This document shows positions 37,055 through 48,273 of a stretch of 64,000 bases of DNA, in pieces; within the stretch, counting starts at the first letter, position 1; each line of letters begins with the position of its first letter. Source of the DNA: Mrakia gelida (taxonomy: Eukaryota > Basidiomycota > Tremellomycetes > Cystofilobasidiales > Mrakiaceae); assembly GCA_024345305.1 (NCBI GenBank), contig BRON01000005.1, positions 930,001 through 994,000 on the forward strand, in the 5' to 3' direction. The notes under the pieces were generated by a model. The model saw only the letters and a program-made list of their open reading frames with translations, did not search any database and was not told the origin of the DNA. The translations under genes and the position numbers were made by a program.

Positions 37055-39235
37055 CTAAGCCTGAACCTTGGTAGCAGTAGGGTAATCGGTGTAACCCGCG
37101 GCCTCAGCAGTATAGAACGTAGACCTGTCGTAGTCAGAGAACGCAACACCCTGCTTGATTCGCTCAGGGAGATCCGGGCTGGAGATGAAGAAGCGACCGA
37201 ACGCGACGAGGTCTCCGGTCCTCTCGACGTGGGGGCCAACGTTCTCTCGGTCGAAACCGTTGGCAGAGATGAAGACGATGGGGTGGGAAGGGGTGGGGTC
37301 GGCGAAGAAGGTGGTGTCGGAGGAGGGGAGAGTGGAAGGGTCGATTCCTCGGACGATGGCTCGGAACTGAAGAACAAGCACGAAAGATTCGGTCTTGATG
37401 TCAGCGGTTGCGTTCTCGAGTGGAAAAGAAATAGGAAGACAACGATCGGAGACGGAAATAAGAGGAGGACTCACGGGATCGTTGGACGCTGAAGCTCCCT
37501 CCTCGAGACCCGCCGCGTCGAAGGTGGGCTCGTCTCCGATCCCTCCCCACTGGCCAGCCTCGACGAAGTGAACATAGGCGAGCTTGGGGTACTCGGCGAC
37601 GATGTTCTTGAGGACAGGTCCGAAAGTAGTCTTGTACGGGTTCTTCTCCTGCATGCTCTGTGAAAAAACCACGCGACGAGGAGAGGAGTGGAAACGAAGG
37701 TGAGCTTTGTTCCAAGAGAGGGAACGGAGCTCAAAGCTGCTGAGAACGAAGGAGCGAAGAGCGAACCTGCCAAGTAGACCAAGGGCTGAAACGAATACCA
37801 GTCCTCTCCTGACCGATCGCATCGGTGACGGCCTTGAGGACTTCTCGAACAAACTTGGATCGTCCTTGGATGTCTCCTCCGTACGCATCAGTTCGCTTGT
37901 TGGAGACGGTCTGGAGAAACTGATCGAGAAGATATCCGTTGGCATTGTCTGAGAAAAGGAGGGGAAACGAGGGTAAGATCAGCGAAAGAGCGCAACGAGG
38001 AAGACGAGCGACTCGACGCGACTCACGAATCTCGACTCCGTCGAATCCAGCCTCGATGGAGTTGAGAGCGGCCTGCTTATAGTTGGCGACGTATCCTGGA
38101 ACAATGAGATTGCCGATTTAGCAAACGAGTCAGTTTTGCTCTTGAGGAAAAGGGGAGACGCGGGAAGACTCGCGAGCGATATCCTCGACGGTGAGTGCTC
38201 GAGGAATGATGGTGGTTCCATCGATGAGGACAGAGGAAGCAGAGACGGTCTCAATTCCCTTGGGGTCCCATCCTTGGTTCGCTCGGCCTTCGGAGAGACG
38301 AGGCGAAGGGCGAGAAAGAGGAAGAGATGAAAACAAGGGGGAGAGGTGAAAGTTCAACGAGAAAAGAGTCAGACGAGTTGACAGAAAGTTCAGTCCACTT
38401 CGCAAGCTAGTGAGACACGTACCAAGGGCCCACAGCTGAAGGTAGATCACTCCTCCCTGATGCGACGAAGAAGGAGCAAAGAAGAGAGTCAGCTTCAAGG
38501 TTCGACGCGTCTCTTTCGCTCGCTCGATTTCGCGGGACGTTGACGAGATCAAAGGATCTCACGGACCTTGGCGTGAACTCGGGACGTAATTTCCTTCCAT
38601 CCGGTGATTTGTTCGGGCGACCAGATTCCTGGAGGTGAGAAGGAACGGATGAAAGTGGAGAGGGATGGCATCGTCAGTTGCGCGTCGCGTCGTCTCGTTC
38701 GATCTCGACGGTTCGTTCATGAGGCTCAGATAACGTAAGAGGGCGTACCAGGAGCACCAGGGTATCCTCCAGCCTCGAAAGCGATGAAGGTACCCTCGGT
38801 CAACATGAAGGTTCCCTTGGAAGCTGGGGAGAGGAAAAAGGAAACAAACGTCAGCTGAACTCGAGCGCTCGCGATTTTCTTCCCTCCCTTTGGATAACAT
38901 CCAGGAGCCCGAAAGATCAGAGTACGGTTGTCACGAAAGACCTACCTCGTTGCTCGTAATACTAGAGGAAGAGGAAGAGAGACGCGGAAGGGACGGGAAG
39001 AAGGGGGAACCGGTTAGCTTCGCGCGTGAGCTCAAACTCTCTCCTCCCTCCACTTCTCCTCCCTCCCTTTCGCAAGCGCCTTACTACTCACCTCAGGAGC
39101 AAGTTTCCCAGGAACCTGATCCTTTCCGGCTCGCATCCTTGTCAGGGGTGCCATGCCTACGTGTGTGACCGTTTGCTTTCCGAGCTTGATGGGCCGGAAG
39201 AGTCGAGAAGAGAGAGATGGAACAGCAGCAGACAT
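37055..39235 (-). CDS. OYE: Old Yellow Enzyme (NADPH:flavin ene-reductase), copy 2
   Basis: Ten exons: 39235-39092, 38961-38946, 38823-38749, 38628-38567, 38456-38423, 38287-38174, 38095-38027, 37948-37767, 37657-37475 and 37366-37055, giving 396 residues. Every exon has exactly the length of its counterpart in copy 1 (144, 16, 75, 62, 34, 114, 69, 182, 183, 312). Catalytic positions are kept: Thr32 in APLTRMRA, His172/Asn175/Tyr177 in the HNANGY motif. Differences cluster in exon 1 (SAAVPSLSSRLFRPI, KQTVTHVG) and exon 9. The donor after exon 6 is GCGAGT, giving a GC-AG intron where copy 1 has GTCAGT. A (CT)n leader tract precedes the ATG as in copy 1. It is a duplicate with probably overlapping activity and possibly different substrate range or regulation. 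Confidence 0.97.
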
Positions 39236-41500
39236 GGTTGAGAGGTCGAGGTGAAGAGAGAGAGAGAGAGGTTTGGTTGGTGGAGAGTGGGTGGGTTCGA
39301 GAGAAGGATGAAGGGAAGTCGGGATGGCGTTGGTGGGGGGAAGGAAGAGAAGGGGAATTTCGAGCTCGAGCTTTCGTCGAAGTTTCAGCTCGAAATAACG
39401 GACTAAACTGCCGTGGGTACTTGGGTAGCCGGCTTTTCGTCTTGGTCATCATTGCGAAACGTGGCAGAAGCGAGAAGAAGAGGGCGATGGGGAGCTGAAA
39501 AGTACCGAGAGGGTTCAAAGAGAAGAAAGCAAGCTCTTCGTCGACGCGTCGGTCTTCCTCCCTGTCCTCCTCTTCCTCTGCCCCTCCCTTATCCTCTTCA
39601 GCCCCGACCCCACCAGTTGGTCTCTTCCGTACTCCAAGAACTCCATATCGTTCCTCACTTGCTGTCGACTCCCTCACAGCGAAGATCTCATCTTCGTTTT
39701 CCTCTTGCGTCGTGACTCTTCAGACCATCGTCCCTACGCGCTCTTTCTCTCGCACCATGTCCTCTTCCTGCAACATCACATAGGTCAATTGTCTGAAGTG
39801 AAGTCATGTAATTTCAAATTCATAAGAAGCAAAGCAAAACAAACGAAACGAGGGAAGGAAAGGCGACGCGGCGCAGGACCCCTCCCCAACTGAAACGAGA
39901 GCGAAAGGAAGACTTCGCAAGAGAATTACCAGCGAAATAAGTAACGACGTATTAGAAGAGAATGATTCAACAGCCTCGGAAACAGACCGATAATCAAGAT
40001 CAGACGAGAGGAGAAAGCAGGTCCGTCTGACGGAGAGCTGAGGTTGGCGTTGCTCTGCAACCGACAACCTTGCTTGGGAAAATGGATTTGGAAGGATGAA
40101 TTTAGCGTCCGGCACGAGGAAGTAGGACGAAGAGGAAAGAGCCGAGCGAGGACTAAGAAAGAGAAAGAACGAAGGCAGTCGACGCGACGAGAACTCGTGA
40201 GGGTTGCAACCCCCCGGCCTGAGTGAGCTCTGGAGGAAACGAGAACCCGTCAGGCCGAAATGGTTCGCGACCACCTTACGAGATCTCTGCGACGAGTCCT
40301 AGTTGCGAAAAGGATGTCGGACAAAGGCAGTAAGAGAGCTGTCCGCTTCGTCGACGCGTCTCCGACTCAGGTCCCCTCAACACCTGAGCTCCGAGCCGTC
40401 CCCGAGATGACACGATGTAGAGATACATCTCAGGGGTGGTGTGGAACTTAGGTGATCAGAGACACCGAGGAGAAGAAAGGAAGAAGAACTAGGGGAAGGA
40501 AAGCGAGACTCGAGGAGGGGAAGTGACCTCCCTCTGCATTTTCTCTCGCTCGGGACACACGACACGCCTCAGCGAGTCAGGATCACAGAACTATCTCTTC
40601 CGAATACTGAGCGCTGAAAGAAGTACCGTGTGATCAACGAGCGACCGAGCGAGCGAAGCAAGGAAAGGAAACGAAGAGAGAGAGCAGTGAGCTCCTCCGA
40701 TTCACTCGGATCGCACGAGGGTTCCCTCCACGCTCCAGCACCCAAGCAGAGCGGTTCACCACTCGAGTCCTGAGGGTGAGGCAAGGTCGTGCGATGAGAT
40801 GAAGAGAGGGGATGAAAGAAAGAACGGAAGGAGAGAAAGTGGGAAGAGAAGATGAAAGAGGAGAAGGGAAGAGTGTTGGAGCAAGCGGCCCTCGTCCTGG
40901 GAGATGGCGAGTGAACGATCAGTCCTGGATGAATCTTCCTTTGTAGGGAAAGTCGTCCAAGAACCGACACACCTTCATCATCTCGCAAGATGAGGGTCGA
41001 AGAAGAAAGGAAGAGACGAAGGAAGAAAGGACTGCACGAGAAGGGAAGGAACGAAGATGGAGTGGAGCTCGCTCCCTCGCCATCCCATCCCACCAGAAGA
41101 GGTTGTACCCTCTTCCACCCATCCCTGAGCGTGCCTCACCCAAGAGGACAGCTCAGGGAGCCAAGGATAGATGGTACTACACCTCAAGTGGTTCGATGAT
41201 GGCCGTTCGAACCCGACTCATCTCTCCTCCCTTCCTTTTTCCCTCGCTCGTTTCGTCATCCGCCTCCGCTTCAAAGAATCCATCATTCAAATCCATCCAG
41301 CACCAGCAACGAAAACTAAAACGAGCGCTACCTAAGAGATGGTGGTGTTGAAATATCAAACGAGTGGAGAACAGAAAAGAAGGGAGAGACGATGCGAAGC
41401 GAAAGCAAAGGGAGGTCGTGTCGAGCGAGCGAGAGAAAAAAGTCCTTGTGTGTGACAGATCGAGAAGAGGGTCCGAGAGAGAGGATGGATAAACGATATA
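39236..41500. other. 2.3-kb region between OYE2 start and GMC gene
   Basis: Contains the OYE2 promoter (GA tract 39254-39270; shared element 39382-39399; TGGGTAC...TAGCCG block to about 39431). Further right are a perfect 12-bp palindrome GGGTTGCAACCC (about 40200-40211) next to an 8-bp stem CGGCCTGA/TCAGGCCG (about 40215-40257), and minus-strand segments at 41293-40924 that look coding (see findings). No complete gene could be supported. Confidence 0.4.
39382..39399 (-). promoter_or_regulatory. Shared OYE upstream element, copy 2
   Basis: Identical to 28154-28171 and at a similar distance from the OYE2 start codon. It is followed at 39414-39431 by a TGGGTAC...GGGTAGCCG block that also recurs at OYE1. 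Confidence 0.5.
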
Positions 41501-41522
41501 GTGTGGGTGTGGGTGTGGGTGT
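41501..41522. repeat. (GTGTGG)n simple repeat
   Basis: Just over three and a half units of a G/T hexamer in the 3' flank of the GMC gene, followed by a GA-rich tract. It resembles a short telomere-like microsatellite; too short to mean more. Confidence 0.8.
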
Positions 41523-41613
41523 AAATAATGAGAGAGAGAGGGAGGGAGAGAGTGCGTGGGTAGGGAGATGGAAGGGCAAAGAGATGATGGAGAAGAGGGA
41601 ATGAGAGCAACGA

Positions 41614-44600
41614 TCAACGTCTTCCCACGGGAGCGTAGTTCGTGTTGTTGTAGCCGTTGTTGGGTCCTGGAGGGGTGTGTCCTCCGTCGGAGTAAGGGGT
41701 GGACTGAGGGAAGCGAACGAGGGGAGACGACGCGTCAGTTTCTCGCTTCTTCGCTCGCTCGTTCGACAGAGAAGGCCGACCACTCACCTCATGATCGTAG
41801 TACCCCGAAGTCGAATGACTCATCGGCTCCTGCTGAGCCATATCGAGGGTGTTGTAGGACGCTCGGTTGGACGCGAGTCCCGACTGCTGGAAGGCGGGAG
41901 CGTTGGGTCGAGCGAGAGCGGCGGCTCCGAGTCCTCCTGCTGCTCCTGCTCCGAGAGGGTCGAGTCGCATGGGAGAGTCGGCTGAGAGAGAGCACGGCGC
42001 AAGAAAGGAGCGAGGGTGGGTGGGTCAGCCGAAGAGAAACGACGAGAACGTCGCGAGGAGAAGAGTCGGAGCGAGCGAAGACTCACATCGACCAGTGTCC
42101 CAAGCCTCGTCCTCTCCGTTCACAGCAGGATCAGCGTACCACCCCGACTTTTCGTCAGCGGCAGCAGCCTTCGCTTTGCGTCGTCGGAAGAAGGCGATGA
42201 GACCCTACGAAAACGAGACGAAACAAAACGGTCAGCTTCGCTTCGATTCGACTCGACGCGAGTCGAGACCCAGAAAGCACGAGACGAGACTCACAATGAT
42301 AGCAGCAAGCGCAACTCCTCCAACGACTCCACCGATGATTCCGCCCTTGGCTCCAGCCGAGAGGGAGGAGGTCGAGGCAGCAGCGTTCGAGTTTCCAGCT
42401 CCTGCTCCAGCACCGACGCTGGCCGAGGCAGAAGGGTTGGACGAAGCGCTGGTGGCGGTTGAAGCGGCGACGGAGGAGGACTCGACGACGACGAGCTCGT
42501 AGGCCTTCTTGATCTGAGGACGGCAGAAGGAAAAAGAGGTGAGAGAGTCAGCGAGCGAAAGTGGGACGCGAAGAAAAGAGAGGGAGGGAGAGGTGAACGA
42601 ACGATATCAGCAGCCTTCTCGGCAACACCTGTAGGTTCAAGTCAAGATGAGAGATTCAGCTCAGGAGTCTCGAAGGGGAAAGCTGGCGAGGGGACGAACC
42701 GTAAGCAGGAGCCATCAAATGAGCGGAAACCTGAAGAGGCATGATACTGGCGTCGACGACTCGGACGTTCTTGGTTCCGTAGACGACGAGGTTGGTGTCG
42801 ACAACTCCTCCAGAGTCTCGAGGAAGCATGGAGCAGGCTGAAAGGCGCGAAGCAGAAACGAAAGCAAAAGGAGCGTCAGTTTCGAGGACTTGTCGCGCCG
42901 TCGCGGCGTTCGTTCAATCGTCGGACTCACTACCGAGGATGTGGTACTCCTGCGAGGCACAAAGCAGTGTTATAAACGACGAAGGTCAGTCGTCCATTTT
43001 CGCATCGAACAAGGAGGAGCGCGAGGGGGAGGAAGCGAGAGGAAGAGAAGACTCACAGTCGTGCACCCTCCCTTGAACCACGTCTCGAGAGCCGCTCCCG
43101 TCACATCAGAAGTAGGGTAAGTCTGCTCGATCATGAACTCGTTCATAGGAGCAGCGGCGGCAAGCTTCCTGGCCCAGGCAAGTCCAGCGGCGGTGACGTC
43201 GACTGTTGTAACGAACGAAACGAACCAAAGTCAGCGGCGTGCGAGGGGAACGAGAGGGAAGGAGGTTTCGGTGAGGGGACTGACTATCGTACTGGTGTCC
43301 GTAGTATCGAGGGTCGATGGTAGGGGCGGTGAAAGCGTCCTTGGAGTTGATGAGAACTGATCCTCGAGTGTAAGGGCTGCCGAAGAAAGAACGAAGCTCG
43401 AGTCAGTCTCGGGTCGAGCTTGGACGCGACGAACCACGAGGAGGACTCACTGCTGATGAGCGACCTGGATTCCGACGGTGGTTGTTCCTCCCAACATGGT
43501 CAAGAGGATCTCAAGTTGTCCGACGTCGTTGGTGAGGTACCTACGAAGAACGAAGAAGAGTCAGCGACGCAAGAGACTCGAGAAGCAGGAGGGACGAGAG
43601 TCCGAACTCACTCGTTGGTGATCTTGTACATCGCCTCGATTCCCTTCTGCTGAGCCGCGTTCATCCCTTGGGTCTTGGCGATGGCATCGGTGTTGGTCTC
43701 GAGGTCGTCGACGGCGGTCTGAGCGTAGGTCGTGTAGGTCGTGGGCATGATGTCGGCGAGGGAGATGTCTGTGAGATCATGAGGAGGAAGATCAGCTCGA
43801 GCGGACGAGGGTAAGAGAGTAAATGGAGGCGAGTACGTACAACCGATGGCCTTGTTGATGCGACGAGAGAGTTGAAGAGGAAGGAGATCGAAGAGAAGTC
43901 GGAAGAGGGAAATCAGAGGAGAGGAGAGTCAGCGACGGCGAAGACACCAGCCTCAGCCTTCGTTTCCTCCTGTAGACGGCTGCGCACCTCATTTACGTAA
44001 GTCCACTGTGAGTTGGTGTAGTCACCACTCTGGTAGTTGGCGAGAGCGGCAGCAGCGACGGTCGCGTTGTCTCGAAGAGTTCCCCAAGTGACGGTTCCGG
44101 CGCTGGAAAAACGAGGCGAGGGAGACGAGTTAAAACCTTCCCTCTTCGTCGAAGAAGACGGAGCAGCAAGAGTGGGATACGGACGGAGTAGTCTGAGAGG
44201 AGGAGGAGAAACGAAGGAAAGAAGAAGGGAGAGAGGTCAGCACGCGTCTCGAACCTCACCTCGTCGTCGTCGAAGAGAGGAACGTGAAGCTCACCCAGTA
44301 CATGGTGTTCGACAGATGATCTTGGAGGTTGTATCTACATGATTCGACGAGTTGCTTGTCAGTTTCCGTTTCGTTCAAGCTCGCGAAGGAAGACGCAAGC
44401 TCACCCAACGGGGATGTCGACCACGACGTCGATTCCGAGAGGAGTCAGAGTCGTCGAGGGTCCAACTCCCGAGAGCTGAAGGATCTGGGCGGATCCGATG
44501 GTACCTCCACTGAAAGATAGGAAGGAGAAGAGAGCTCGAGGTCAGCGTCGCGAAACTCGAACGAACGAAGGCTGAGTCGAGATAACGAGACGAGAAACGC

Positions 44601-46631
44601 ACGAAAGGATGACCTCCTTGTTCGCCTTGACGTTGTAGACCTGACCACTAGCGGAAGCTTGGAAGTTGACTCCCGAGGCAACAGCAGCTGCAAAAGAGAA
44701 AGGGGGAGGGGAAGAGAGGAGGTGAGCTTGGAAGTTCGAAGCTGGGCGAGGAGCGAGCGAGAGCGGGGGAGAAGTCGACTCACCCTCCGTCTCAGTCGAC
44801 GACCAAGTGATAGCGGTGACCTGGAATCCAGTGAGGATGACGAGGTTGTCTCTGGGAGGCAGAGGATCGATGTAACCAGCCTTGGAGTCGCTTCGGGTTT
44901 GGTTGACGGGGTTCAGAGTGGAAGGGGTGATGGAAACTCCTCGATTCTTGCCTGCCAAGGTGTGAAGTTGCGATCAAAGGAGGAGAACGATCAGTCCTCT
45001 TTCTAACCGAACGAGCGGGCGCCTGGTTATCCCAAGCTCGTCCCTCCTCTCCAGCGTGCCAGCAACGACGAGACGACGACGTCGAGCGAACGAAGAACGA
45101 AGAAAGAAAACGAAGACTCACCTCCCGCCCCATCAATCGCGTCGAAACCCAGCGCCTTCCAACTGGGGATCCAGTTGTTCACACCATCGTACCAGAACGC
45201 CGAGTAACCAGCCTGAATAGGTCCATCCGTTCCATGAACACTCGCGTCTCCAACGTATCCACTCGCAGCGACCTGCTCGTCCGTGGGGAGGTGGAACGTC
45301 TCGGCTTTGTTGATGTACTTGGTCATTTCCGACCACCCCCAGTCCTGAGTTCCGTTCGGGTTGAGCGTGTTCCAAGCATCGTACTCGACGTCAGATCCTC
45401 GACACCAGAACATCCCGTTCACGGCACCTGCGAAGCGAACGCGAAACGAGGAGGGGAAGGGGAGGAGGGAGCGTGAGCTTTCGTTCGGTTCGGCTGTTTG
45501 AAAAACGATGGAGGTGACATGAGATGAGAGGAAGGGGACGAACCTGATCCTCCGAGGACTTTCCCACGAGGCCAGACTCGAGTCTTGGAGTCTGCGAAGG
45601 TCTAGCGAAAGGGAGGAGAGGGTGAAAGGGACGAGAGAGGGGAAGGTCAGCTTAGCTCGTCGGCGAAGGGAGTCGGTCGTTCGAGCGAGACGCACCTGTG
45701 CCACGGTCTGGTAGTTCCAGTCCTGAGCCGACGTAGGTCCAGTGAGCGAGTTGAGGTAAGAGTAACCAGGGATATCGATCTGAGGAAGGCGAAAGAAAGA
45801 GAAAAAAACATGAGCAAACCGGAGCGTCGATCCCAAGCCGAGGAAGGGTCGGTCGGTACGCCTCCTCCTCCCTTCTCCCCTTCTCCTTCGCTCTCTTGCG
45901 CATACACCGCTCCTCTTCCACCACCTCGCAGAAAGAGCCTCTCTCAGCTACCCTCCCCCTTGCCAGCTCTAATGCGCTCCTCGATTCCCCTCACGAGCGA
46001 CGATTGAACTGACCTTATCCTGAACTCCATACTCCTCCCCTGACGTTCCCGCCTCAATGACCGCGACCGTCATGTTGGCGTTCTCAGACAACCGAGCAGC
46101 CAAAGCGAGTCCAGCGAGTCCACCCCTAAGTTCACCCAACACGCAGAAACAACATCAGCGAAGAGCAAAGAAGGGAGGGAGAAGGGAGGTCGTTCCCGCC
46201 TCGCGCATGAGTCCTCAACGTTCTTCCTCCAAACGAGAGAAGGGAAGGTGGGTACTTACCCAGCAATAATGAAATCGAACGACTTGCCATCTAAGTCTGC
46301 AGCTGAAGTTGTGATCGATCGTTTGTACGTTTTGGCTGAGGGGAAGGGCGCGAAGGGAGGGGAGGGAGAAGGGAAAGGGAGAAGGGGAGGGGTTGGAACG
46401 AACGAAAGGTCAGCTTGCTTGCTCGGCTCGTTTCCTTATGCTCCTACTGAGCCGTTCAACTTCGTTCCTTCTCGGGTCAGTAGAGGGCAGCTCGACCTAG
46501 CATTTAGGCGCGAAAAGTGTGGACGCACCGTTAGGAGCTGCCTGTACGAAGGGCGAGCTCGAGGAGAAGGAGGAGAGTGCCAAGAAAGCCGTGGTTGTCG
46601 TGAGCAGGAGGGAGGAGGAGGAGGGAACCAT
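41614..46631 (-). CDS. Membrane-anchored GMC-family FAD oxidoreductase
   Basis: Twenty-four exons between ATG 46631 and TGA 41614 give 841 residues; junctions at 46529/46302, 46260/46125, 46014/45779, 45696/45601, 45544/45427, 45122/44951, 44784/44687, 44603/44509, 44405/44334, 44295/44192, 44185/44102, 43988/43850, 43841/43768, 43612/43540, 43451/43376, 43285/43202, 43057/42949, 42931/42837, 42700/42628, 42603/42513, 42295/42204, 42087/41981 and 41788/41703. It oxidises an alcohol or sugar and passes electrons to O2 or another acceptor. Seen: signal peptide (1-31), FAD motif IIAGGGLAGLALAARL (46-61), GMC signature PRGKVLGGSGAVNG, second signature GTIGSAQILQLSGVGP, His577 in YHILGTCSM and His620 in SAHLMAPAYG, the usual active-site pair. 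A Ser/Ala linker, a C-terminal membrane helix (about 692-714), RRRK and a cytoplasmic tail follow. The substrate cannot be read. Confidence 0.93.
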
Positions 46632-48273
46632 CCTGGAGGGCGTAGGCTCTATAGAGTCGAGAAGGGAGAGAGAGGAGTGGCTTGAGAGAGAACGAGAGAA
46701 AGAGACAAGAGGAGGGAGGGAGAGAGGGAGAGGGTTGGAAGGGACGAACTGGGAGAAAACACAAGAGGGTGACCTCCTCGCCTCCCCTCTTTTTGCCTGC
46801 TCAGTGGGGCCGTTCCGATGAGCCCGCGTAAGAAACTCGAGCGAAGAGGAAGTTTTTCTTGTTCTCAGTGTATACGCTGGGGGCCAACTTTGGGTTCGGT
46901 GGGCGCGAAAGGCGAAGTTTTTCTCGCCGAAAGGGAGGATTACAGGGAAGAGGAGAAGAGAGGATGACGAGTTTCGCGACGCGTTCAAATGATCCCTTTC
47001 CTTGCCTCGCCCTCGTTTTTCTTTGCTTCGATCTTTCCGCAAGGAGATCATCGCTTTCCGACATAACTCTTCTTGTGTCTGACACCCCGGAGAAGAGCGT
47101 AGAAATATGCTCTCTCTGGCGGACCCACTTTGGTCGTCGAAGCGTCGCCTCGGCAGAGGTGACTTACCTCTCCCTCTACCTCCAGCTTCGTTCTTTCTTC
47201 TCTTCTTCCTCTCCCTCCTTCCTGCATCCATACAGGCGCGTCTTTCCCCTTCTTTCTCTTCCCTCCTAACTTCCCCGTCCGCTTCCACTCTCTCCTCTTC
47301 CCTCTCCCTTCCCTCTTCTCTCCTCTCGAACCCGCGACGCGTCCTCCCGCCCGCCCTCCTCCTCTCCCCTCCCTCTCTCTCTCTCCCAAAACCTATCGCG
47401 AAAAAAAAATCCGACTTGAATCAAAAGTCGAACGACGGCACTCGAACTCAGCTCGAGGGCGAAAAACGAAAGAAACGCAAAACACGAACACGAACGAGAC
47501 GAGAGAACGAGCAACCCAAGAAAAAGACGCAGGAGAAACATGGAACCTTTACTTAGTGGGATTAGGATGGATAAACGCTAGTCGAAACAGAACAGATGAA
47601 GGGACGAAAGGACGAAATGGGTGTGAGGTTGCGACGCGGGTCGTTTTCGCGAACGGGGAAGGGGGTGCAAAAAAAGGGTGCGTAGGGCGTTTGTGAATGA
47701 ATAAAGGTGTGAAGAAGATGTAACTAGGGATGAGTGTAAGTAGGTAAAGTTGTGAAGGGGGAGAAAGAGCAGTGTCCAGCGAGAACGAGAAACCAAGATG
47801 AAGAAAAGTGAACGGGCAAGAGCAGGGATAGACCAGAACGAGAAGAAAGGAAGAGTGAGAGAGGTATGGAAGGGGTCGTGCAGTCGTGATAGTGAAATGA
47901 AGAAGAAAAAGAAAAGAGAAGAGCAAGAAGGAGCGTCTAAGTACGTGGGAGAGGAGCGAAACGGGGGACGCGGTCGAGATATGGTGGAGGAGGCAGCGCA
48001 AGGAGGGCAGGCAGGTAGGTAGGTACGGTGTGAAGGGTTGAAGAGATGAAGTGTTCCCGGAGAGCGAAAGGCGAGGGAGGCTAAAGTTGTTGGAGAGGGA
48101 AGAGGGGAAAGGCGAGGGAAGGTGGGTGACGCGTTTGAGAGGGAAGGCAGGACGAGGCGAGTTGGAGGTATTTGAGTGTTGGAGAAGATGGAAGCTAGGT
48201 GGGTCGCAAGCGAGGAGAGGTTGAAGTCAAGAGAAGGGGTGTGGTGGTGGTTGAGAGTCGACGCGTCCTCGAT
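46632..48273. other. 1.6-kb region upstream of the GMC gene
   Basis: Between the GMC start and the stop of the surface-protein gene. Strongly CT-rich at 47150-47390 followed by an A-rich run near 47400. Long open frames on both strands here have extreme Ser/Leu/Pro or Arg/Lys composition and no splice-consistent extension, so none is called. Confidence 0.4.

Noticed and set aside
40569..41093. 174-residue minus-strand open frame
   Set aside because: Mostly low-complexity Ser/Leu/Phe sequence; only short parts near 41000-41290 look coding and are reported separately as a candidate.
41461..41560. G/T and GA repeats as a possible telomere or recombination hotspot
   Set aside because: Only a few units, in the 3' flank of a gene; ordinary microsatellite size.
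47107..48001. Long open frames on both strands (149-150 residues)
   Set aside because: They follow from pyrimidine- or purine-rich strand bias; no domains, no start context, no splice-consistent neighbours.
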